Source: Brumicola pallidula DSM 14239 = ACAM 615
Lineage (GTDB): Bacteria > Pseudomonadota > Gammaproteobacteria > Enterobacterales > Alteromonadaceae
Direction: 5' to 3'
NCBI RefSeq assembly: GCF_000428905.1
Contig: NZ_AUAV01000005.1
Span: forward strand, 279,950-343,949
Length of the DNA: 64,000 nucleotides
Shown here: in pieces, positions 46,942 through 57,556 of the stretch
Layout of the letters: the number at the start of each line of letters is the position of its first letter
Position numbering within the stretch: the first letter of the stretch is position 1
Made by a program: the position numbers and the translations under genes
Notes under the pieces: generated by a model
Seen by the model: only the letters and a program-made list of their open reading frames with translations
Told to the model about the DNA's origin: nothing
Databases searched by the model: none

Positions 46942-48387
46942 TTATTCTCCGAATGCACCTGCGGCGCCAGGAAATACCACCGGACTTTCAAAGCCGTCTT
47001 GGCTAACACTAGCAACACCAAAGAAGTAGTTATCTATAACAACATTCTCAAGTGTTGCTGTGGTTACGTTACCGACATACTTGCTGAACTGCCACTGTGG
47101 CGCATCAGTTAATCTCCAATATATCTTGTATCCCTTTAACTGCTCATTAATAGGCGGTGTTAAAGTATCATCATGGGGTTTCCAACTCAGGGTAGTTGAA
47201 GGCTGAACTGCACCCGTGATCGTGACGTCGGCCGGTGGATTTGGCGCGCTAGCCATGCCAGCAAGCGACACCGCGTTAAGGGCTGTTAATTTGGCTGCAT
47301 AGTTAAAATTAACACCATCGATAGTATCACCATATACAACACCATCCTCAGTTCGCAAGTCTTGGTGCTGTCTTGCATAGTGTTCGTTAGTTTCCATAAT
47401 TCGTACGCCAGGATAGCCTAAATCGTTGAACGGGCGATGGTGTCCGCCGCGTCTGAAACGGTCTAATCGATATACCACCATTGTGTCTAGGTTTTGTATA
47501 TAGCGGTCCGCCATTAAATCGATATAGCGAGCTAGGTTTCTACTTGGACTGTCAACTTCGCCGCCGGTAAATCGGCGATAAGTTGCTTCATCAGCGGTCT
47601 CAGTATTTCTTGTTCCCTCTGCGAATATTCGGGCTGTGGTGTTATTAATAACGCCGTTTACACCTTCAATATTACCGATCATGTCGTTGTTTAACACCGC
47701 TTTTAAACGCCAATTATTTGCCTTAGCATACTCGGCTAATATTTTCCCACCGAATAACCCTTGTTCTTCGCCTGCAAGCGCAGCATAAACAATACTGCCT
47801 GCAAAATAGTGCTTGCTTAGCACTCTTGCTGCTTCCAAGGTGCCAGCGACACCCGACGCATTATCATTGGCTCCTGGCGAGTCAGATACACTGTCCATCA
47901 CATCGCTTACACGTGAATCAATATCGCCACTCATCATTACATAGCGATTTGTGTCGGTAGTGCCCTTTTGAATAGCGATAACGCTGACAACTTCGGTTGC
48001 ATTTGGGATCCGTTTTTCGCCAGATATAACCTTAGTTTGAAAGAACACTTCTAAACAGCCTCCACACTCAGTAGAAATTTTATCAAACTCTTCTTTAATC
48101 CAACGACGTGCAGCCCCGATACCACGAGTTTCGGATTCCGTTTCTGATAGGGTGTGTCTTGTGCCAAAACTAACTAGCGTGCGAATGTCTTGCTCGATTC
48201 TATCCGCAGATACCTCTTTAGCTATTTGATGTAAGAGCACACTATCAGTGTAACTAAGCGAGGTTGGTGGTGTTTGTTGAGCATGCGCAATATTATTGTT
48301 ATTAACCAACAGTGACGAAGAAAAAACCAGCACGCCACAGGCAGCAGTGCGACTTAATTTTTTTATCGAATAAAATGATCTGCGCAT
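46942..48387 (-). CDS. Secreted M28-family aminopeptidase
   Basis: This 481-aa exported protein has a signal ending at about AHAQQ. The M28 catalytic region includes PGANDNASGVAGTLEAARVL (metal Asp), LAGEEQGLFGG (general-base Glu and metal Glu), NNDMIGN (metal Asp) and ETNEHYARQHQDL (metal His). The first-ligand position, usually His in a GHYDS motif, reads GDIDSR. The last ~100 residues form a fibronectin type III-like beta domain. It probably digests external peptides. It is monocistronic. Confidence 0.83.
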   Translation of the reverse strand: MRRSFYSIKKLSRTAACGVLVFSSSLLVNNNNIAHAQQTPPTSLSYTDSVLLHQIAKEVSADRIEQDIRTLVSFGTRHTLSETESETRGIGAARRWIKEEFDKISTECGGCLEVFFQTKVISGEKRIPNATEVVSVIAIQKGTTDTNRYVMMSGDIDSRVSDVMDSVSDSPGANDNASGVAGTLEAARVLSKHYFAGSIVYAALAGEEQGLFGGKILAEYAKANNWRLKAVLNNDMIGNIEGVNGVINNTTARIFAEGTRNTETADEATYRRFTGGEVDSPSRNLARYIDLMADRYIQNLDTMVVYRLDRFRRGGHHRPFNDLGYPGVRIMETNEHYARQHQDLRTEDGVVYGDTIDGVNFNYAAKLTALNAVSLAGMASAPNPPADVTITGAVQPSTTLSWKPHDDTLTPPINEQLKGYKIYWRLTDAPQWQFSKYVGNVTTATLENVVIDNYFFGVASVSQDGFESPVVFPGAAGAFGE

Positions 48388-48482
48388 TTAACGCCCTCAA
48401 AAGTGATTTCAAATTTATATTTTATTAACATATTGATAAAGCGAACTATTATGTGTTTGCTCAACCTGCTACTCTAAAAAAA

Positions 48483-49178
48483 CTAGATGAACGCATACGC
48501 ATCGCCAAATAAGTCGGCTTTGCTCAACCCTAGCGCACAAAACTCATCTCTAATGGTCGCTGACATCTCAAATCGACCCGCCGTATATACCTGTTTACCA
48601 GACAAGTCAGTGATGTCTTTGAGTACCGCCTTGTGAACCCAGCCAATGTGCCCGTGCCAATCATCATTGGCGTGCTCAACAACAGGAATAAAAGTAAAGT
48701 TAGGGTATGAACGACTCATCGCCTCTAATGCTTTAAATTCATACAAGTCCCCAATGGTTTTTGCCCCCCAGTAAAGTTTTAGTTCTCTATCGGGCTGGTT
48801 TTCAATACAATCTAAAAGAATAGCCTTTGCATAAGAATAACCGGTTCCGCCTGCGACAATGATTGCCGGCATAGTCGAATTTCTTAAAAAAGCCTTCCCT
48901 GCAGGGGCTTCAATAACTAATTTACCTTCGTCTTTGCATTTCGTTAGTACTTCGAAAGCATAACCATTCGCGGGATCAGCACCGATATGAAGCTCTATTT
49001 TATGAGGCTCGCTGGGTGCACTCGCAATAGAAAAGGGACGCTTATCATTTTCACCCATAACTACTTGTAGGTATTGACCTGCTAAAAATTCTAGCGGGAA
49101 CTCCGGCAATAATGTTACTTTGTGCACAATTGAGGTTTGCGCTTCAGTTGACTCAACCGTGCAATTAATCACTTTCAT
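48483..49178 (-). CDS. fre: NAD(P)H-flavin reductase
   Basis: This 231-aa cytoplasmic enzyme reduces free flavins with NAD(P)H (Fre/LuxG/FadI family). The flavin-binding RPFSIAS is at residues 47-53, the nucleotide-binding VAGGTGYSYAKAIL mid-protein, and LYWGAKT and FGDAYAFI end segments fit Fre. A reductase supplying FMNH2 or ferric reduction is the known role. In E. coli fre lies next to ubiD; here ubiD is not adjacent. Confidence 0.92.
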   Translation of the reverse strand: MKVINCTVESTEAQTSIVHKVTLLPEFPLEFLAGQYLQVVMGENDKRPFSIASAPSEPHKIELHIGADPANGYAFEVLTKCKDEGKLVIEAPAGKAFLRNSTMPAIIVAGGTGYSYAKAILLDCIENQPDRELKLYWGAKTIGDLYEFKALEAMSRSYPNFTFIPVVEHANDDWHGHIGWVHKAVLKDITDLSGKQVYTAGRFEMSATIRDEFCALGLSKADLFGDAYAFI

Positions 49179-49716
49179 GAAAGTCCTTTATTAACTTATT
49201 TTAAGATTATTTGTTTTTTTTGGCGCGATATAAAGCGGTCCATGTTCGTTCCAGATGTTATCAATAGGAACGTTTTGCATCTACATTGTATCTCGAACTG
49301 CGTTCATTCTGGTAGTTATTGTCTAAATAACATCATTTTAAACTCGTACACTGCGTCAGCGGCACAGACTATCACAAATTTAGTGCCCATGAATCGTCGA
49401 ATAAATGACCGCTACTACTGATAAGTCAACTTGAATTTGCTGTCCTCTGTTGCTCATTAGCACTGAGAATTAGAATTGTAGGGAAAGGCTAACAAAAAAC
49501 CTCGCAAGCACAGACATCATTCTTTGTGTCTCCATAACTATGTTATCGCAGCGTAAAATATTGTTGTATGGCAACAATACAGGTATTTCATACAAACGTT
49601 TTGACTGCATAAACATAAGCATTGATCAACTTGCAGAATGCAATTATTTTTTACTTTTTGTTATTATTGCCGATAGATAGTGAATAGCCAAAAATATCGC
49701 AATATCTGGAGTGTTT
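49179..49716. other. 538-bp divergent gap fre / motX
   Basis: No gene is recognised. It holds an 8-bp inverted repeat at 49559-49579 (TATTGTTG-N5-CAACAATA), ~140 bp before motX, which may be an operator. The rest shows nothing I can name. Confidence 0.5.
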
Positions 49717-50337
49717 GTGTACAAAGTTTCTATTTTTATTGTTTTTCTTTTTGCTTTTACTGGCAGTAGTCAAGCTCAGCAGTTACAGGCTGTGCAGATA
49801 TACAGTCAAGATGACTTGATAAAAATGATTAACAGCAATGTGCATTTGCAACGCGTTGTTGCTGACCGCTGTCAGTTAGTTCAAGATATTGAAGCTAGGG
49901 CGGAAGTACTAAATGTGCCCGCATATCAATTCTTGTGGGGAGATATGCTTGCTTGGGGAATTTGCGTTGATGCCGAACCAGATCGCGGTATATATTATAT
50001 GCGAGAAGCCGCTGCACAAGGTTTGGCAGCAGCATTAGAGCAGTTGGGTCGTTATTATTCAGTGGGTAAGTTAGTGCAAGAAGATAAGAAACGTGCGGTT
50101 ATCTATTTGCGTGAGGCAGCAGCTTTAGGCAATCTAAAAGCACAATTACAATTAGCGGAGTTATTTATTGATGGTTATGGCAGTCCATACGACTTTGAGG
50201 ATTTGTATCATTGGTTGTATAACGCCATCAGTGACGATAGTCGAACCCATCAACGTATAGCAGTTTACATGGCAGAGCTTGAATCCCTTATGCACCCTAG
50301 AGCGGCTAGAAATGCGCGCAAACCTATGGTTAATTAG
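49717..50337 (+). CDS. motX: Sodium-type flagellar motor protein MotX
   Basis: MotX with MotY forms the periplasmic T-ring that holds Na+-driven PomA/PomB stators in polar flagella. The 206-aa product has a signal peptide ending near GSSQAQQ and Sel1-like repeats. The stretch CQLVQDIEARAEVLNVPAYQ, GDMLAWGICV, ALEQLGRYY and LREAAALGN matches recalled Vibrio MotX. The frame opens with GTG at 49711, but GGAG overlaps that codon. The second GTG at 49717, five bases after GGAG, is the likely start. No other flagellar gene is in the window. Confidence 0.87.
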   Translation: MYKVSIFIVFLFAFTGSSQAQQLQAVQIYSQDDLIKMINSNVHLQRVVADRCQLVQDIEARAEVLNVPAYQFLWGDMLAWGICVDAEPDRGIYYMREAAAQGLAAALEQLGRYYSVGKLVQEDKKRAVIYLREAAALGNLKAQLQLAELFIDGYGSPYDFEDLYHWLYNAISDDSRTHQRIAVYMAELESLMHPRAARNARKPMVN

Positions 50338-50483
50338 CATTGGCTGGCGTGGGAATAGGTTATGCTGATTAAAAAATAAAACGAGGCTAAATTAGTGCTC
50401 AATTTATAAGCTTTAATAATTGTCACAGACTTGCAACACAAAGCTTGATACAATGCTTGCGAATTTAACAACGAAAAGAATGA

Positions 50484-52856
50484 ATGTCAGAAGATCCGCA
50501 TTACTCAAGAGAAAAAGAAAAATACGAAAACCCGGTAGCAAGCCGAGAGTTTCTGCTCGAAACACTTTCCAACGCTAACAAGTCACTCTCCTTTTTAGAA
50601 GTCTGCAATATTGTCAATGCGAAAGATGAAGATGCTAGAATTGGTATCCAGCGACGACTGCGCGCCATGGAGCGTGAGGGGCAAGTCGCTTTTACTCGCG
50701 ATAAAAAATATGAAGTACAAAAAGCAGAAGCACTCATCAGAGGTCGAGTTATTGGCCATCGCGATGGTTATGGCTTTTTAAAACATTCTGATACTGAAAA
50801 AGATTTATTTATCCATCAAGGCCAAATGCAAACCTTATTGCATGACGATATCGTGGAGGGTATACAAAGCGGCGTAGACCGACGCGGTCGAGCAGAATTT
50901 CGTCTCAATAGAGTACTTGAACCAAGAAAAGAACACATTGTAGGGCGCTTTTTTATGGAAGAAGGGGTTTCTATTGTTATTCCAGATGATAACCGTATTA
51001 GCCATGAAATAATGATCCCACCAGAAGTTCGAAATGGCGCAAGACAAGGCCATGTTGTCGTGGTTGAGATTACACAACGCCCGAGACGTCAAATAAACGC
51101 GATTGGTAAAATACTAGAAGTACTTGGCGAACACATGGCGCCGGGGATGGAAATTGAAATGGCATTACGCAATTTCGATATTCCACACAATTGGCCAAAA
51201 GGCGTTTTAAAGCAAGTTGAAGGTTTAGCAGAAGAAGTTCCAGAGCAGTCGAAAAAAGATCGCATCGATTTGCGTGAATTACCCTTAATGACGATTGATG
51301 GCGAAGATGCTAGAGATTTCGATGACGCAGTATATTGTCAGCCTAACAAAGACGGCTCATGGCAACTATGGGTTGCTATTGCTGATGTTAGCTCTTATGT
51401 AAAAACCGGAACAGCGTTGGACAGTGAAGCTCAAAATCGAGCAACTTCTGTCTACTTTCCTGAGAAAGTTATTCCAATGCTGCCAGAAGTGTTATCCAAC
51501 GGACTTTGCTCACTCAATCCAGATGTTGATAGGTTGTGTCTGGTCTGTGAAATGACAATTTCTGCCGAGGGTAAGTTGGGTGAATACGAGTTTTATGAAG
51601 CTGTCATGCGCTCTCACGCAAGGCTCACATACAATAAAGTGTGGGGTATTCTTAAGCATGATGAAACCTTAGTTCAGCGCTATGAGAAACACGTACCACA
51701 TATAAATAATCTCAATCATTTGTTCAAAGCATTAAAGAAAGCACGACAAGGTCGTGGTGCTATTGAGTTCGAAACAATTGAAAGTAAATTCGTCTTTAAT
51801 GCACAACGAAAAATTTCCCATATTATTGCTGTACAACGCAATGAAGCACACATGCTAATTGAAGAGTGCATGATTATGGCGAATGTGTGCGCGGCAGAGT
51901 TTTTGCAAAAGAACAAAGCAGAAGGCTTGTTCCGAATACACGACAAGCCTGACGAAGACCGTTTAGTCGCGTTCAAGACTTACCTTTCCGAAATCGGTAT
52001 TCCATTTACGGTCAATGAGGTGCCAACGCCAGCTGATTTCACCAGTGTGATGAAAAAAATTCAGCATAGGCCAGATAAAGAGCTTATCCAGACTATGCTG
52101 TTGCGTTCAATGAAACAGGCGGTTTATTCGCCAGACAACGTAGGTCACTTTGGACTAGCACTGGAAGCTTATGCGCACTTTACATCACCTATTCGCCGCT
52201 ATCCTGATTTAGTAGTACATCGAGCGATAAAGGCGATTGTTGATAAGCACAATACGCGTAAATCAAAGACCGGTGGAAAGTTTTACTCCGCCGCAGAAGT
52301 CGAGCAACTTGGTGAGCAATGTTCGATGGCCGAGCGTCGCGCAGATGATGCTACCAGAGATGTTTCTGATTGGCTGAAATGTGAGTTTATGCAAGACCAT
52401 GTTGGTGATGTGTTTGAGGGTATTATTGCGTCTGTGACCAATTTTGGGTTATTTGTTCGTATTACTGAATTTCAAATCGATGGATTGGTTCATATTACTT
52501 CCTTAGCAAGTGACTACTACCGCTATGATGACCAAAAGCAGTGTTTAGTTGGTGAGAGTTCCGGTGTTGTCTTTAGGTTAGGTGACGAAGTTAAGATTAA
52601 AGTCGCCGGTGTAAATCTGGATGAGCGAAAAATTGATTTAATGATTGATGGCGTTACCAATACTCGAGGAAAAGTAAATCCTCCTCGTAAGCGCAGTGCT
52701 AAAAAAGCCGGTAAGAAAGATGCTGGTGGCAAAGCGCCGAAAGATACATCGTCTGCAAACGATAAACCTACCGCAAAGCAAAAGCCTGTAGGTAAAAGGA
52801 AACCAGGGCCAGCGTCGAAAGTTAGAAAGTCATCAAAAAATAAAAAACGGACGTAG
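50484..52856 (+). CDS. rnr: Ribonuclease R
   Basis: This 3'-5' exoribonuclease digests structured RNA, rRNA fragments and mRNA. The 790-aa protein has an N-terminal helix-turn-helix, two cold-shock domains, the RNB catalytic centre [13 protein letters not shown] (near residues 272-284), the [12 protein letters not shown] segment, a C-terminal S1 domain (residues ~640-725) and a Lys-rich tail. The order rnr-rlmB, two bases apart, is conserved in gammaproteobacteria. Confidence 0.96.
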   Translation: MSEDPHYSREKEKYENPVASREFLLETLSNANKSLSFLEVCNIVNAKDEDARIGIQRRLRAMEREGQVAFTRDKKYEVQKAEALIRGRVIGHRDGYGFLKHSDTEKDLFIHQGQMQTLLHDDIVEGIQSGVDRRGRAEFRLNRVLEPRKEHIVGRFFMEEGVSIVIPDDNRISHEIMIPPEVRNGARQGHVVVVEITQRPRRQINAIGKILEVLGEHMAPGMEIEMALRNFDIPHNWPKGVLKQVEGLAEEVPEQSKKDRIDLRELPLMTIDGEDARDFDDAVYCQPNKDGSWQLWVAIADVSSYVKTGTALDSEAQNRATSVYFPEKVIPMLPEVLSNGLCSLNPDVDRLCLVCEMTISAEGKLGEYEFYEAVMRSHARLTYNKVWGILKHDETLVQRYEKHVPHINNLNHLFKALKKARQGRGAIEFETIESKFVFNAQRKISHIIAVQRNEAHMLIEECMIMANVCAAEFLQKNKAEGLFRIHDKPDEDRLVAFKTYLSEIGIPFTVNEVPTPADFTSVMKKIQHRPDKELIQTMLLRSMKQAVYSPDNVGHFGLALEAYAHFTSPIRRYPDLVVHRAIKAIVDKHNTRKSKTGGKFYSAAEVEQLGEQCSMAERRADDATRDVSDWLKCEFMQDHVGDVFEGIIASVTNFGLFVRITEFQIDGLVHITSLASDYYRYDDQKQCLVGESSGVVFRLGDEVKIKVAGVNLDERKIDLMIDGVTNTRGKVNPPRKRSAKKAGKKDAGGKAPKDTSSANDKPTAKQKPVGKRKPGPASKVRKSSKNKKRT

Positions 52857-52858
52857 GT

Positions 52859-53599
52859 ATGGCGCAACAAGAATTAATATATGGATTACACGCGATGACA
52901 GCGGTCATTGATCGTGAGCCAGAACGTTTGATTGAATTGTTTGTATTGAAAGGTCGAGAAGATGAAAGACTAGCTTACATTATTAATGAAGCTAGGCGAC
53001 ATGATATAGGTATTCAATTTTGCCAGCGTAAAACGCTAGATGATAAATGCAGCGGTGAACAGCATCAGGGCGTTGTTGCTCGAGCTAAACCTGGTAAGGT
53101 TCTGGATGAGCACGACTTGTCTGTTATACTTAAAAACCAAGCGTCACCACTTTTGTTGGTATTAGATGGTGTTACAGATCCGCATAACTTGGGCGCTTGC
53201 CTACGTACAGCCGATGCTGCTGGCGTTCATGCAGTGGTGGTACCCAAGGATAAATCTGCAACATTGTCACCAATCGTGCGCAAGGTAGCTTGTGGTGCTG
53301 CTGAGTCTATCCCTTTAATTCAGGTCACTAACTTGTCACGTAGTTTAAAAGCCATGCAAGATGCAGGTGTTTGGGTTGTTGGTACTGCTGGCGAAGCTGA
53401 ACAGTCAATTTATACGTGTAAGTTGGTTGGCCCTACAGCGTTAGTAATGGGGGCAGAGGGTAAAGGCATGCGTCGTCTTACACGCGAAAATTGCGATGAG
53501 TTAATCAAATTACCTATGGCTGGCTCAGTGAGTAGTTTGAATGTGTCAGTGGCAACCGGTGTTTGTTTATATGAAATCGTTAGGCAACGCTCACTATAA
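52859..53599 (+). CDS. rlmB: 23S rRNA (guanosine-2251-2'-O)-methyltransferase
   Basis: This SPOUT methyltransferase modifies G2251 in the peptidyl-transferase P loop. The 246-aa protein has an N-terminal L30e-like substrate domain and the trefoil-knot motifs [28 protein letters not shown] and [17 protein letters not shown]. It begins two bases after the rnr stop. The gene is followed, unusually, by the spc ribosomal operon. Confidence 0.95.
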   Translation: MAQQELIYGLHAMTAVIDREPERLIELFVLKGREDERLAYIINEARRHDIGIQFCQRKTLDDKCSGEQHQGVVARAKPGKVLDEHDLSVILKNQASPLLLVLDGVTDPHNLGACLRTADAAGVHAVVVPKDKSATLSPIVRKVACGAAESIPLIQVTNLSRSLKAMQDAGVWVVGTAGEAEQSIYTCKLVGPTALVMGAEGKGMRRLTRENCDELIKLPMAGSVSSLNVSVATGVCLYEIVRQRSL

Positions 53600-53659
53600 T
53601 GGATTCATTTCCTTTCCTTTCCTTGTAGTTTGTACTTGCGGATTATTATAAAAACAGCG

Positions 53660-53731
53660 CACAATCGTATGCGTGCCAAACCTAATCAAGCGCGTATTAT
53701 CAGCTAATATCCATAACGCGATTGTGTTTTT
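53660..53731 (+). terminator. Possible rlmB terminator hairpin
   Basis: CACAATCG (53660-53667) pairs with CGATTGTG (53719-53726), with inner TATG/CATA pairs, and TTTTT follows. The loop is long (~40 bases), so a different structured role is possible. Confidence 0.45.
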
Positions 53732-53836
53732 ATGTATCTCCTTAAGATAGTTGTTCATACGCTGAGGAACCTCACCTACAGCAAACAAATAAACCTAGTT
53801 GAATCTGAAATTAAACTACCGCTCACCGTTATTTTC

Positions 53837-53845
53837 TGTTATAGT
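53837..53845 (+). promoter_or_regulatory. Extended -10 promoter for the spc operon
   Basis: TGTTATAGT (TG-N-TATAGT) is followed by a GC-rich discriminator, TTCGCGCCC, with no good -35. A start near 53852 gives a leader of about 110 bases before rplN. Confidence 0.55.
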
Positions 53846-53964
53846 TTCGCGCCCTTTTTGTAGGGGTGTCGTCTATTTTTTCTAAAATTTCTTTTGAAAT
53901 CAAGGAACAAATAGCAGCTAAGAGACTCGAAAGAGTTATAATATTTAACAGCGGAGCACTAAAC

Positions 53965-54333
53965 ATGATCCAAATGCAATCTAACCTGGATGTTGCCGAT
54001 AACTCGGGAGCTCGCAGGGTTCAGTGTATTAAGGTTCTTGGTGGCTCGCATCGCCGTTATGCACATATCGGTGACATCATTAAAGTTACTGTCAAGGAAG
54101 CAATTCCTCGCGGTAAAGTTAAGAAAGGTGATGTTCTGAATGCAGTGGTGGTGCGTACTAGAAAAGGCGTTCGTCGCGCAGATGGTTCAACCATCCGTTT
54201 CGATAACAACGCAGCTGTTTTGCTTAACGCAAACAAGCAACCGATTGGTACGCGTATCTTTGGCCCGGTCACTCGTGAGCTTCGTGGAAATTCATTCATG
54301 AAGATTATCTCATTGGCCCCAGAGGTACTATAA
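53965..54333 (+). CDS. rplN: 50S ribosomal protein L14
   Basis: The 122-aa L14 begins [18 protein letters not shown], the usual N-terminus, with GGAG eight bases before the ATG. The open frame extends upstream to 53866, but those residues are not L14. As first gene of the spc operon it normally follows rpsQ of the S10 operon; here it follows rlm[14 protein letters not shown] near the C-terminus is the family signature. Confidence 0.98.
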   Translation: MIQMQSNLDVADNSGARRVQCIKVLGGSHRRYAHIGDIIKVTVKEAIPRGKVKKGDVLNAVVVRTRKGVRRADGSTIRFDNNAAVLLNANKQPIGTRIFGPVTRELRGNSFMKIISLAPEVL

Positions 54334-54345
54334 GGAGTCACGATA

Positions 54346-54660
54346 ATGGCTAATAAAATTCGTCGTGATGATGAAGTAGTCGTGTTAGCGGGTAAAGACA
54401 AAGGAAAACAAGGCAAAGTCTTGAAAGTACTTTCGTCAGAAAGCCGTTTAGTAGTTGAAGGTGTTAGCATCGTCAAGAAACATCAGAAGGCCAATCCACA
54501 GATTGAACAGCCGGGCGGTATTATTGAGAAAGAAGCAACCATTCATGTGTCTAATGTAGCGTTAGTAAACCCAGCAACGGGTAAAGCTGATCGCGTTGGT
54601 TTCCGTGTTGAAGATGAAAAGAAAGTTCGTTTCTTTAAATCTAACGGCGACCTAGTATAA
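54346..54660 (+). CDS. rplX: 50S ribosomal protein L24
   Basis: This 104-aa assembly initiator of the large subunit has the KOW motif region [23 protein letters not shown] precedes the ATG. Second gene of the spc operon, twelve bases after rplN. Confidence 0.98.
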   Translation: MANKIRRDDEVVVLAGKDKGKQGKVLKVLSSESRLVVEGVSIVKKHQKANPQIEQPGGIIEKEATIHVSNVALVNPATGKADRVGFRVEDEKKVRFFKSNGDLV

Positions 54661-54675
54661 TAAATGGAGAGTACG

Positions 54676-55215
54676 ATGGCGAAACTGCATGATTTCTATA
54701 AAGAAACAGTAGTAGCTGAACTTGCGAAGCAGTTCGGGTACAAAAGCGTCATGCAAGTCCCTCGGATTGAGAAAATCACTCTAAACATGGGTTTAGGTGA
54801 AGCGGTAGCAGACAAGAAAGTTCTTGAGTCAGCGCAAGCTGAAATGGCAGCGATTGCCGGTCAAAAACCAATTGTTACTGTCGCTAGAAAATCTGTTGCG
54901 GGTTTTAAAATCCGTGAAGGTTATCCGATTGGCTGTAAAGTAACCCTACGTGGCGAACGTATGTGGGAATTCCTTGAGAGATTAATCTCAATTACAATTC
55001 CACGTATCCGTGACTTCCGTGGTCTTAACCCGAAATCATTTGACGGTCGAGGCAACTACAGCATGGGTGTTCGTGAACAAATCATCTTCCCTGAAATCGA
55101 TTTCGATAAAGTGGATAAAGCACGCGGTATGGATATTACTATCACTACCAGTGCACAGACTAACGACGAAGCGCACGCTCTATTGAGTTCGTTCAGCTTC
55201 CCGTTTAGAAAATAA
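54676..55215 (+). CDS. rplE: 50S ribosomal protein L5
   Basis: This 179-aa protein binds 5S rRNA. The start is the ATG at 54676 ([10 protein letters not shown]), with GGAG six bases upstream. An earlier in-frame ATG at 54664 overlaps that ribosome site and is rejected. The signature [15 protein letters not shown] and the [17 protein letters not shown] stretch are clear. Confidence 0.98.
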   Translation: MAKLHDFYKETVVAELAKQFGYKSVMQVPRIEKITLNMGLGEAVADKKVLESAQAEMAAIAGQKPIVTVARKSVAGFKIREGYPIGCKVTLRGERMWEFLERLISITIPRIRDFRGLNPKSFDGRGNYSMGVREQIIFPEIDFDKVDKARGMDITITTSAQTNDEAHALLSSFSFPFRK

Positions 55216-55227
55216 GGTGTAAGGGTT

Positions 55228-55533
55228 ATGGCAAAAGAATCAATGAAGGCACGCGAAGTAAAACGTGCCAAGCTGGTTAAACAGTATGCAACGAAGCGGT
55301 CAGCGATTAAAGCGGTGATTAGTGACGTAAACTCTTCTGACGAAGAGCGCTGGCAAGCTGTTCTTGATCTGCAAAAACTTCCACGTGACTCGTCTCCGTC
55401 GCGCCAACATAATCGTTGTCGCATCACGGGCCGTCCACATGGGTTCCTACGCAAATTTGGTCTTTCCCGTATAAAGCTTCGTGAAGCTGCTATGCGTGGT
55501 GAAGTCCCTGGCCTTAAAAAAGCCAGCTGGTAA
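55228..55533 (+). CDS. rpsN: 30S ribosomal protein S14
   Basis: This is the long, 101-aa zinc-free form of S14: it has no CxxC pairs, unlike the short C+ form. The ending [19 protein letters not shown] is the family signature. Confidence 0.98.
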   Translation: MAKESMKAREVKRAKLVKQYATKRSAIKAVISDVNSSDEERWQAVLDLQKLPRDSSPSRQHNRCRITGRPHGFLRKFGLSRIKLREAAMRGEVPGLKKASW

Positions 55534-55545
55534 GGAGAGCAGACT

Positions 55546-55938
55546 ATGAGCATGCAAGATCCTATAGCAGATATGTTTACCCGAATTCGTAACGGCCAAA
55601 TGGCTTCTAAAGTTGCGGTTTCTATGCCTTCTTCTAAAGTACGTGTTGCTATTGCAAAAGTACTAGAAGCAGAAGGTTATGTCGAAGGTTCTTCGGTAAC
55701 TGAAGGCGTAAAGCCTGTATTACAAGTTACTTTGAAGTATTTCGAAGGTAAAAAAGTAATTGATACAATCGAACGAGTTAGCCGTCCTGGTTTACGCATC
55801 TATAAGAAAAAAGATGAGTTACCAAAAGTGATGGGCGGACTCGGGGTTGCTATCGTGTCTACCTCAAAAGGTGTGATGACTGACCGTGCGGCGCGTAAAG
55901 CGGGCATGGGTGGTGAGATCATCGGTTATGTAGCATAA
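55546..55938 (+). CDS. rpsH: 30S ribosomal protein S8
   Basis: This 130-aa protein binds the central domain of 16S rRNA and, in E. coli, represses the spc operon by binding mRNA at the rplX-rplE boundary. The signature region [20 protein letters not shown] is intact. I did not identify an S8-binding mRNA site by eye. Confidence 0.98.
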   Translation: MSMQDPIADMFTRIRNGQMASKVAVSMPSSKVRVAIAKVLEAEGYVEGSSVTEGVKPVLQVTLKYFEGKKVIDTIERVSRPGLRIYKKKDELPKVMGGLGVAIVSTSKGVMTDRAARKAGMGGEIIGYVA

Positions 55939-55951
55939 CAGGGGAATAATT

Positions 55952-56485
55952 ATGTCACGTATAGCAAAAGCACCTGTCGACATCCGAGCTGGCGTAGAAA
56001 TTACAATCGCCGGCCAAGAAGTCACAGTCAAAGGAAGTAAAGGTACATTGACTCGCCTCTTTAATAAGGCCGTTGAAGTAGTCCAGGTAGAGAACCAATT
56101 GAAAGCACTTCCTCGTGAAGCGTTTGCAAATCATTGGGCTCAAGCTGGCACTGCCCGCGCATTATTAGAACAAATGGTGGTTGGTGTAACTGATGGTTTT
56201 GAAAAGAAACTTCAACTTAATGGTGTTGGTTACCGTGCGAACGCACAAGGTAGCAAACTCAACCTTACGTTGGGCTTTTCACACCCTGTCGGCTACGAAA
56301 TGCCTGAAGGCATTACCGTAGAAACCCCTACACAAACTGAAATCATTGTTAAAGGCATTGATAAGCAGGTCGTAGGTCAGGTTGCAGCGAACATCCGCGC
56401 ATACCGTCCACCAGAGCCATATAAAGGCAAAGGTGTTCGTTACGCAGATGAAACTGTGCGTCGTAAAGAAGCTAAGAAAAAGTAG
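55952..56485 (+). CDS. rplF: 50S ribosomal protein L6
   Basis: This 177-aa two-domain protein sits near the GTPase centre. It starts [11 protein letters not shown] and ends with the family signature [16 protein letters not shown] plus a basic tail. Confidence 0.98.
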   Translation: MSRIAKAPVDIRAGVEITIAGQEVTVKGSKGTLTRLFNKAVEVVQVENQLKALPREAFANHWAQAGTARALLEQMVVGVTDGFEKKLQLNGVGYRANAQGSKLNLTLGFSHPVGYEMPEGITVETPTQTEIIVKGIDKQVVGQVAANIRAYRPPEPYKGKGVRYADETVRRKEAKKK

Positions 56486-56497
56486 GTAGGTAATACG

Positions 56498-56851
56498 ATG
56501 GATAAGAAATCAGCTCGCTTACGTCGCGCTACTCGCGCTCGTAAGAAAATTAGTGAGTTAGGTGCACATCGCTTGGTTATTAACCGCACACCTCGCCACA
56601 TCTATGCTCAGTTAATCGCTCCAAGTGGTTCTGAAGTATTGGCAGCAGCTTCTACTGTGGAAAAAGAACTTAATGGTTCTTTAAAAGCCACAGGCAACGC
56701 AGAGGCAGCAGCGGCAATTGGTAAAGCGATCGCAGAACGTGCTATCGAAAAAGGCATTAAGAAAGTCGCCTTCGATAGAAGTGGATTTAAATATCATGGT
56801 CGTGTGAAAGCACTGGCTGATGCCGCTCGTGAAGCGGGCCTTCAGTTCTAG
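56498..56851 (+). CDS. rplR: 50S ribosomal protein L18
   Basis: This 117-aa protein binds 5S rRNA with L5 and L25. It has a basic N-terminus ([12 protein letters not shown]) and the [26 protein letters not shown] ending typical of L18. Confidence 0.98.
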   Translation: MDKKSARLRRATRARKKISELGAHRLVINRTPRHIYAQLIAPSGSEVLAAASTVEKELNGSLKATGNAEAAAAIGKAIAERAIEKGIKKVAFDRSGFKYHGRVKALADAAREAGLQF

Positions 56852-56860
56852 GAGTTTAAA

Positions 56861-57364
56861 ATGGCTAAGCAAGAAGTTCAACAACAGGGTGACCTGTTAG
56901 AAAAGCTAATCGCTGTAAACCGTGTATCAAAAGTTGTTAAAGGTGGTCGTATCTTTAGTTTTACAGCTTTGACAGTGGTTGGTGATGGCAATGGTCGCGT
57001 TGGTTTTGGTTATGGTAAGGCGCGTGAAGTTCCTGCTGCAATCCAAAAAGCAATGGAAAAAGCTCGTCGCAACTTAGTTGACGTCGATCTAAACGGCAAT
57101 ACATTACAGCATCCAATTAAAGGTCGTCATTCTGGCTCTAAAGTTTACATGCAGCCTGCATCTGAAGGTACTGGTATTATTGCCGGTGGTGCGATGCGTG
57201 CAGTACTTGAAGTAGCTGGTGTTCAGAACGTACTTTCAAAATGCTACGGTTCTACAAACCCAATAAACGTTGTACGTGCAACAGTCAATGCTCTAGTGGA
57301 AATGAATTCACCAGAAAAGATTGCTGCAAAACGTGGTTTGTCAGTCAAAGATATTTTGGGGTAA
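56861..57364 (+). CDS. rpsE: 30S ribosomal protein S5
   Basis: This 167-aa protein of the decoding-fidelity region has the double-stranded RNA-binding-like signature [27 protein letters not shown]. The GGAG ribosome site overlaps the end of rplR. Confidence 0.98.
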   Translation: MAKQEVQQQGDLLEKLIAVNRVSKVVKGGRIFSFTALTVVGDGNGRVGFGYGKAREVPAAIQKAMEKARRNLVDVDLNGNTLQHPIKGRHSGSKVYMQPASEGTGIIAGGAMRAVLEVAGVQNVLSKCYGSTNPINVVRATVNALVEMNSPEKIAAKRGLSVKDILG

Positions 57365-57370
57365 TCGAAC

Positions 57371-57553
57371 ATGTCTAAGATGATTAAAATAAAGCAAACT
57401 AAAAGCTCAATCGGGCGTCTTCCTAAACATAAAGCAACGTTAGTTGGTTTAGGGTTACGTAAAATCGGACAAGTACGTGAGTTGGAAGATACTCCGTCAG
57501 TTCGTGGCATGATCAACCGTGTTCAGTACATGGTTGAGATAGTAGAGGAGTAA
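57371..57553 (+). CDS. rpmD: 50S ribosomal protein L30
   Basis: The 60-aa L30 ([27 protein letters not shown]) lies six bases after rpsE and four before rplO. Confidence 0.97.
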   Translation: MSKMIKIKQTKSSIGRLPKHKATLVGLGLRKIGQVRELEDTPSVRGMINRVQYMVEIVEE

Positions 57554-57556
57554 TCT

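Larger units (their letters stand above)
53600..53964. other. 365-bp junction rlmB / spc operon
   Basis: No supported gene is present. It holds a hairpin with T run (53660-53731) that may end rnr-rlmB transcription and an extended -10 promoter near 53837. A 64-codon minus-strand frame crosses it but mirrors the hairpin and looks accidental. Confidence 0.6.

Noticed and set aside
53594..53788. 64-codon minus-strand frame between rlmB and rplN
   Set aside because: It overlaps the rlmB end and the hairpin, shows no known domain and has no good ribosome site.
53866..53964. N-terminal extension of L14
   Set aside because: L14 starts at MIQMQSNL throughout the family and GGAG precedes that ATG; upstream codons are leader sequence.
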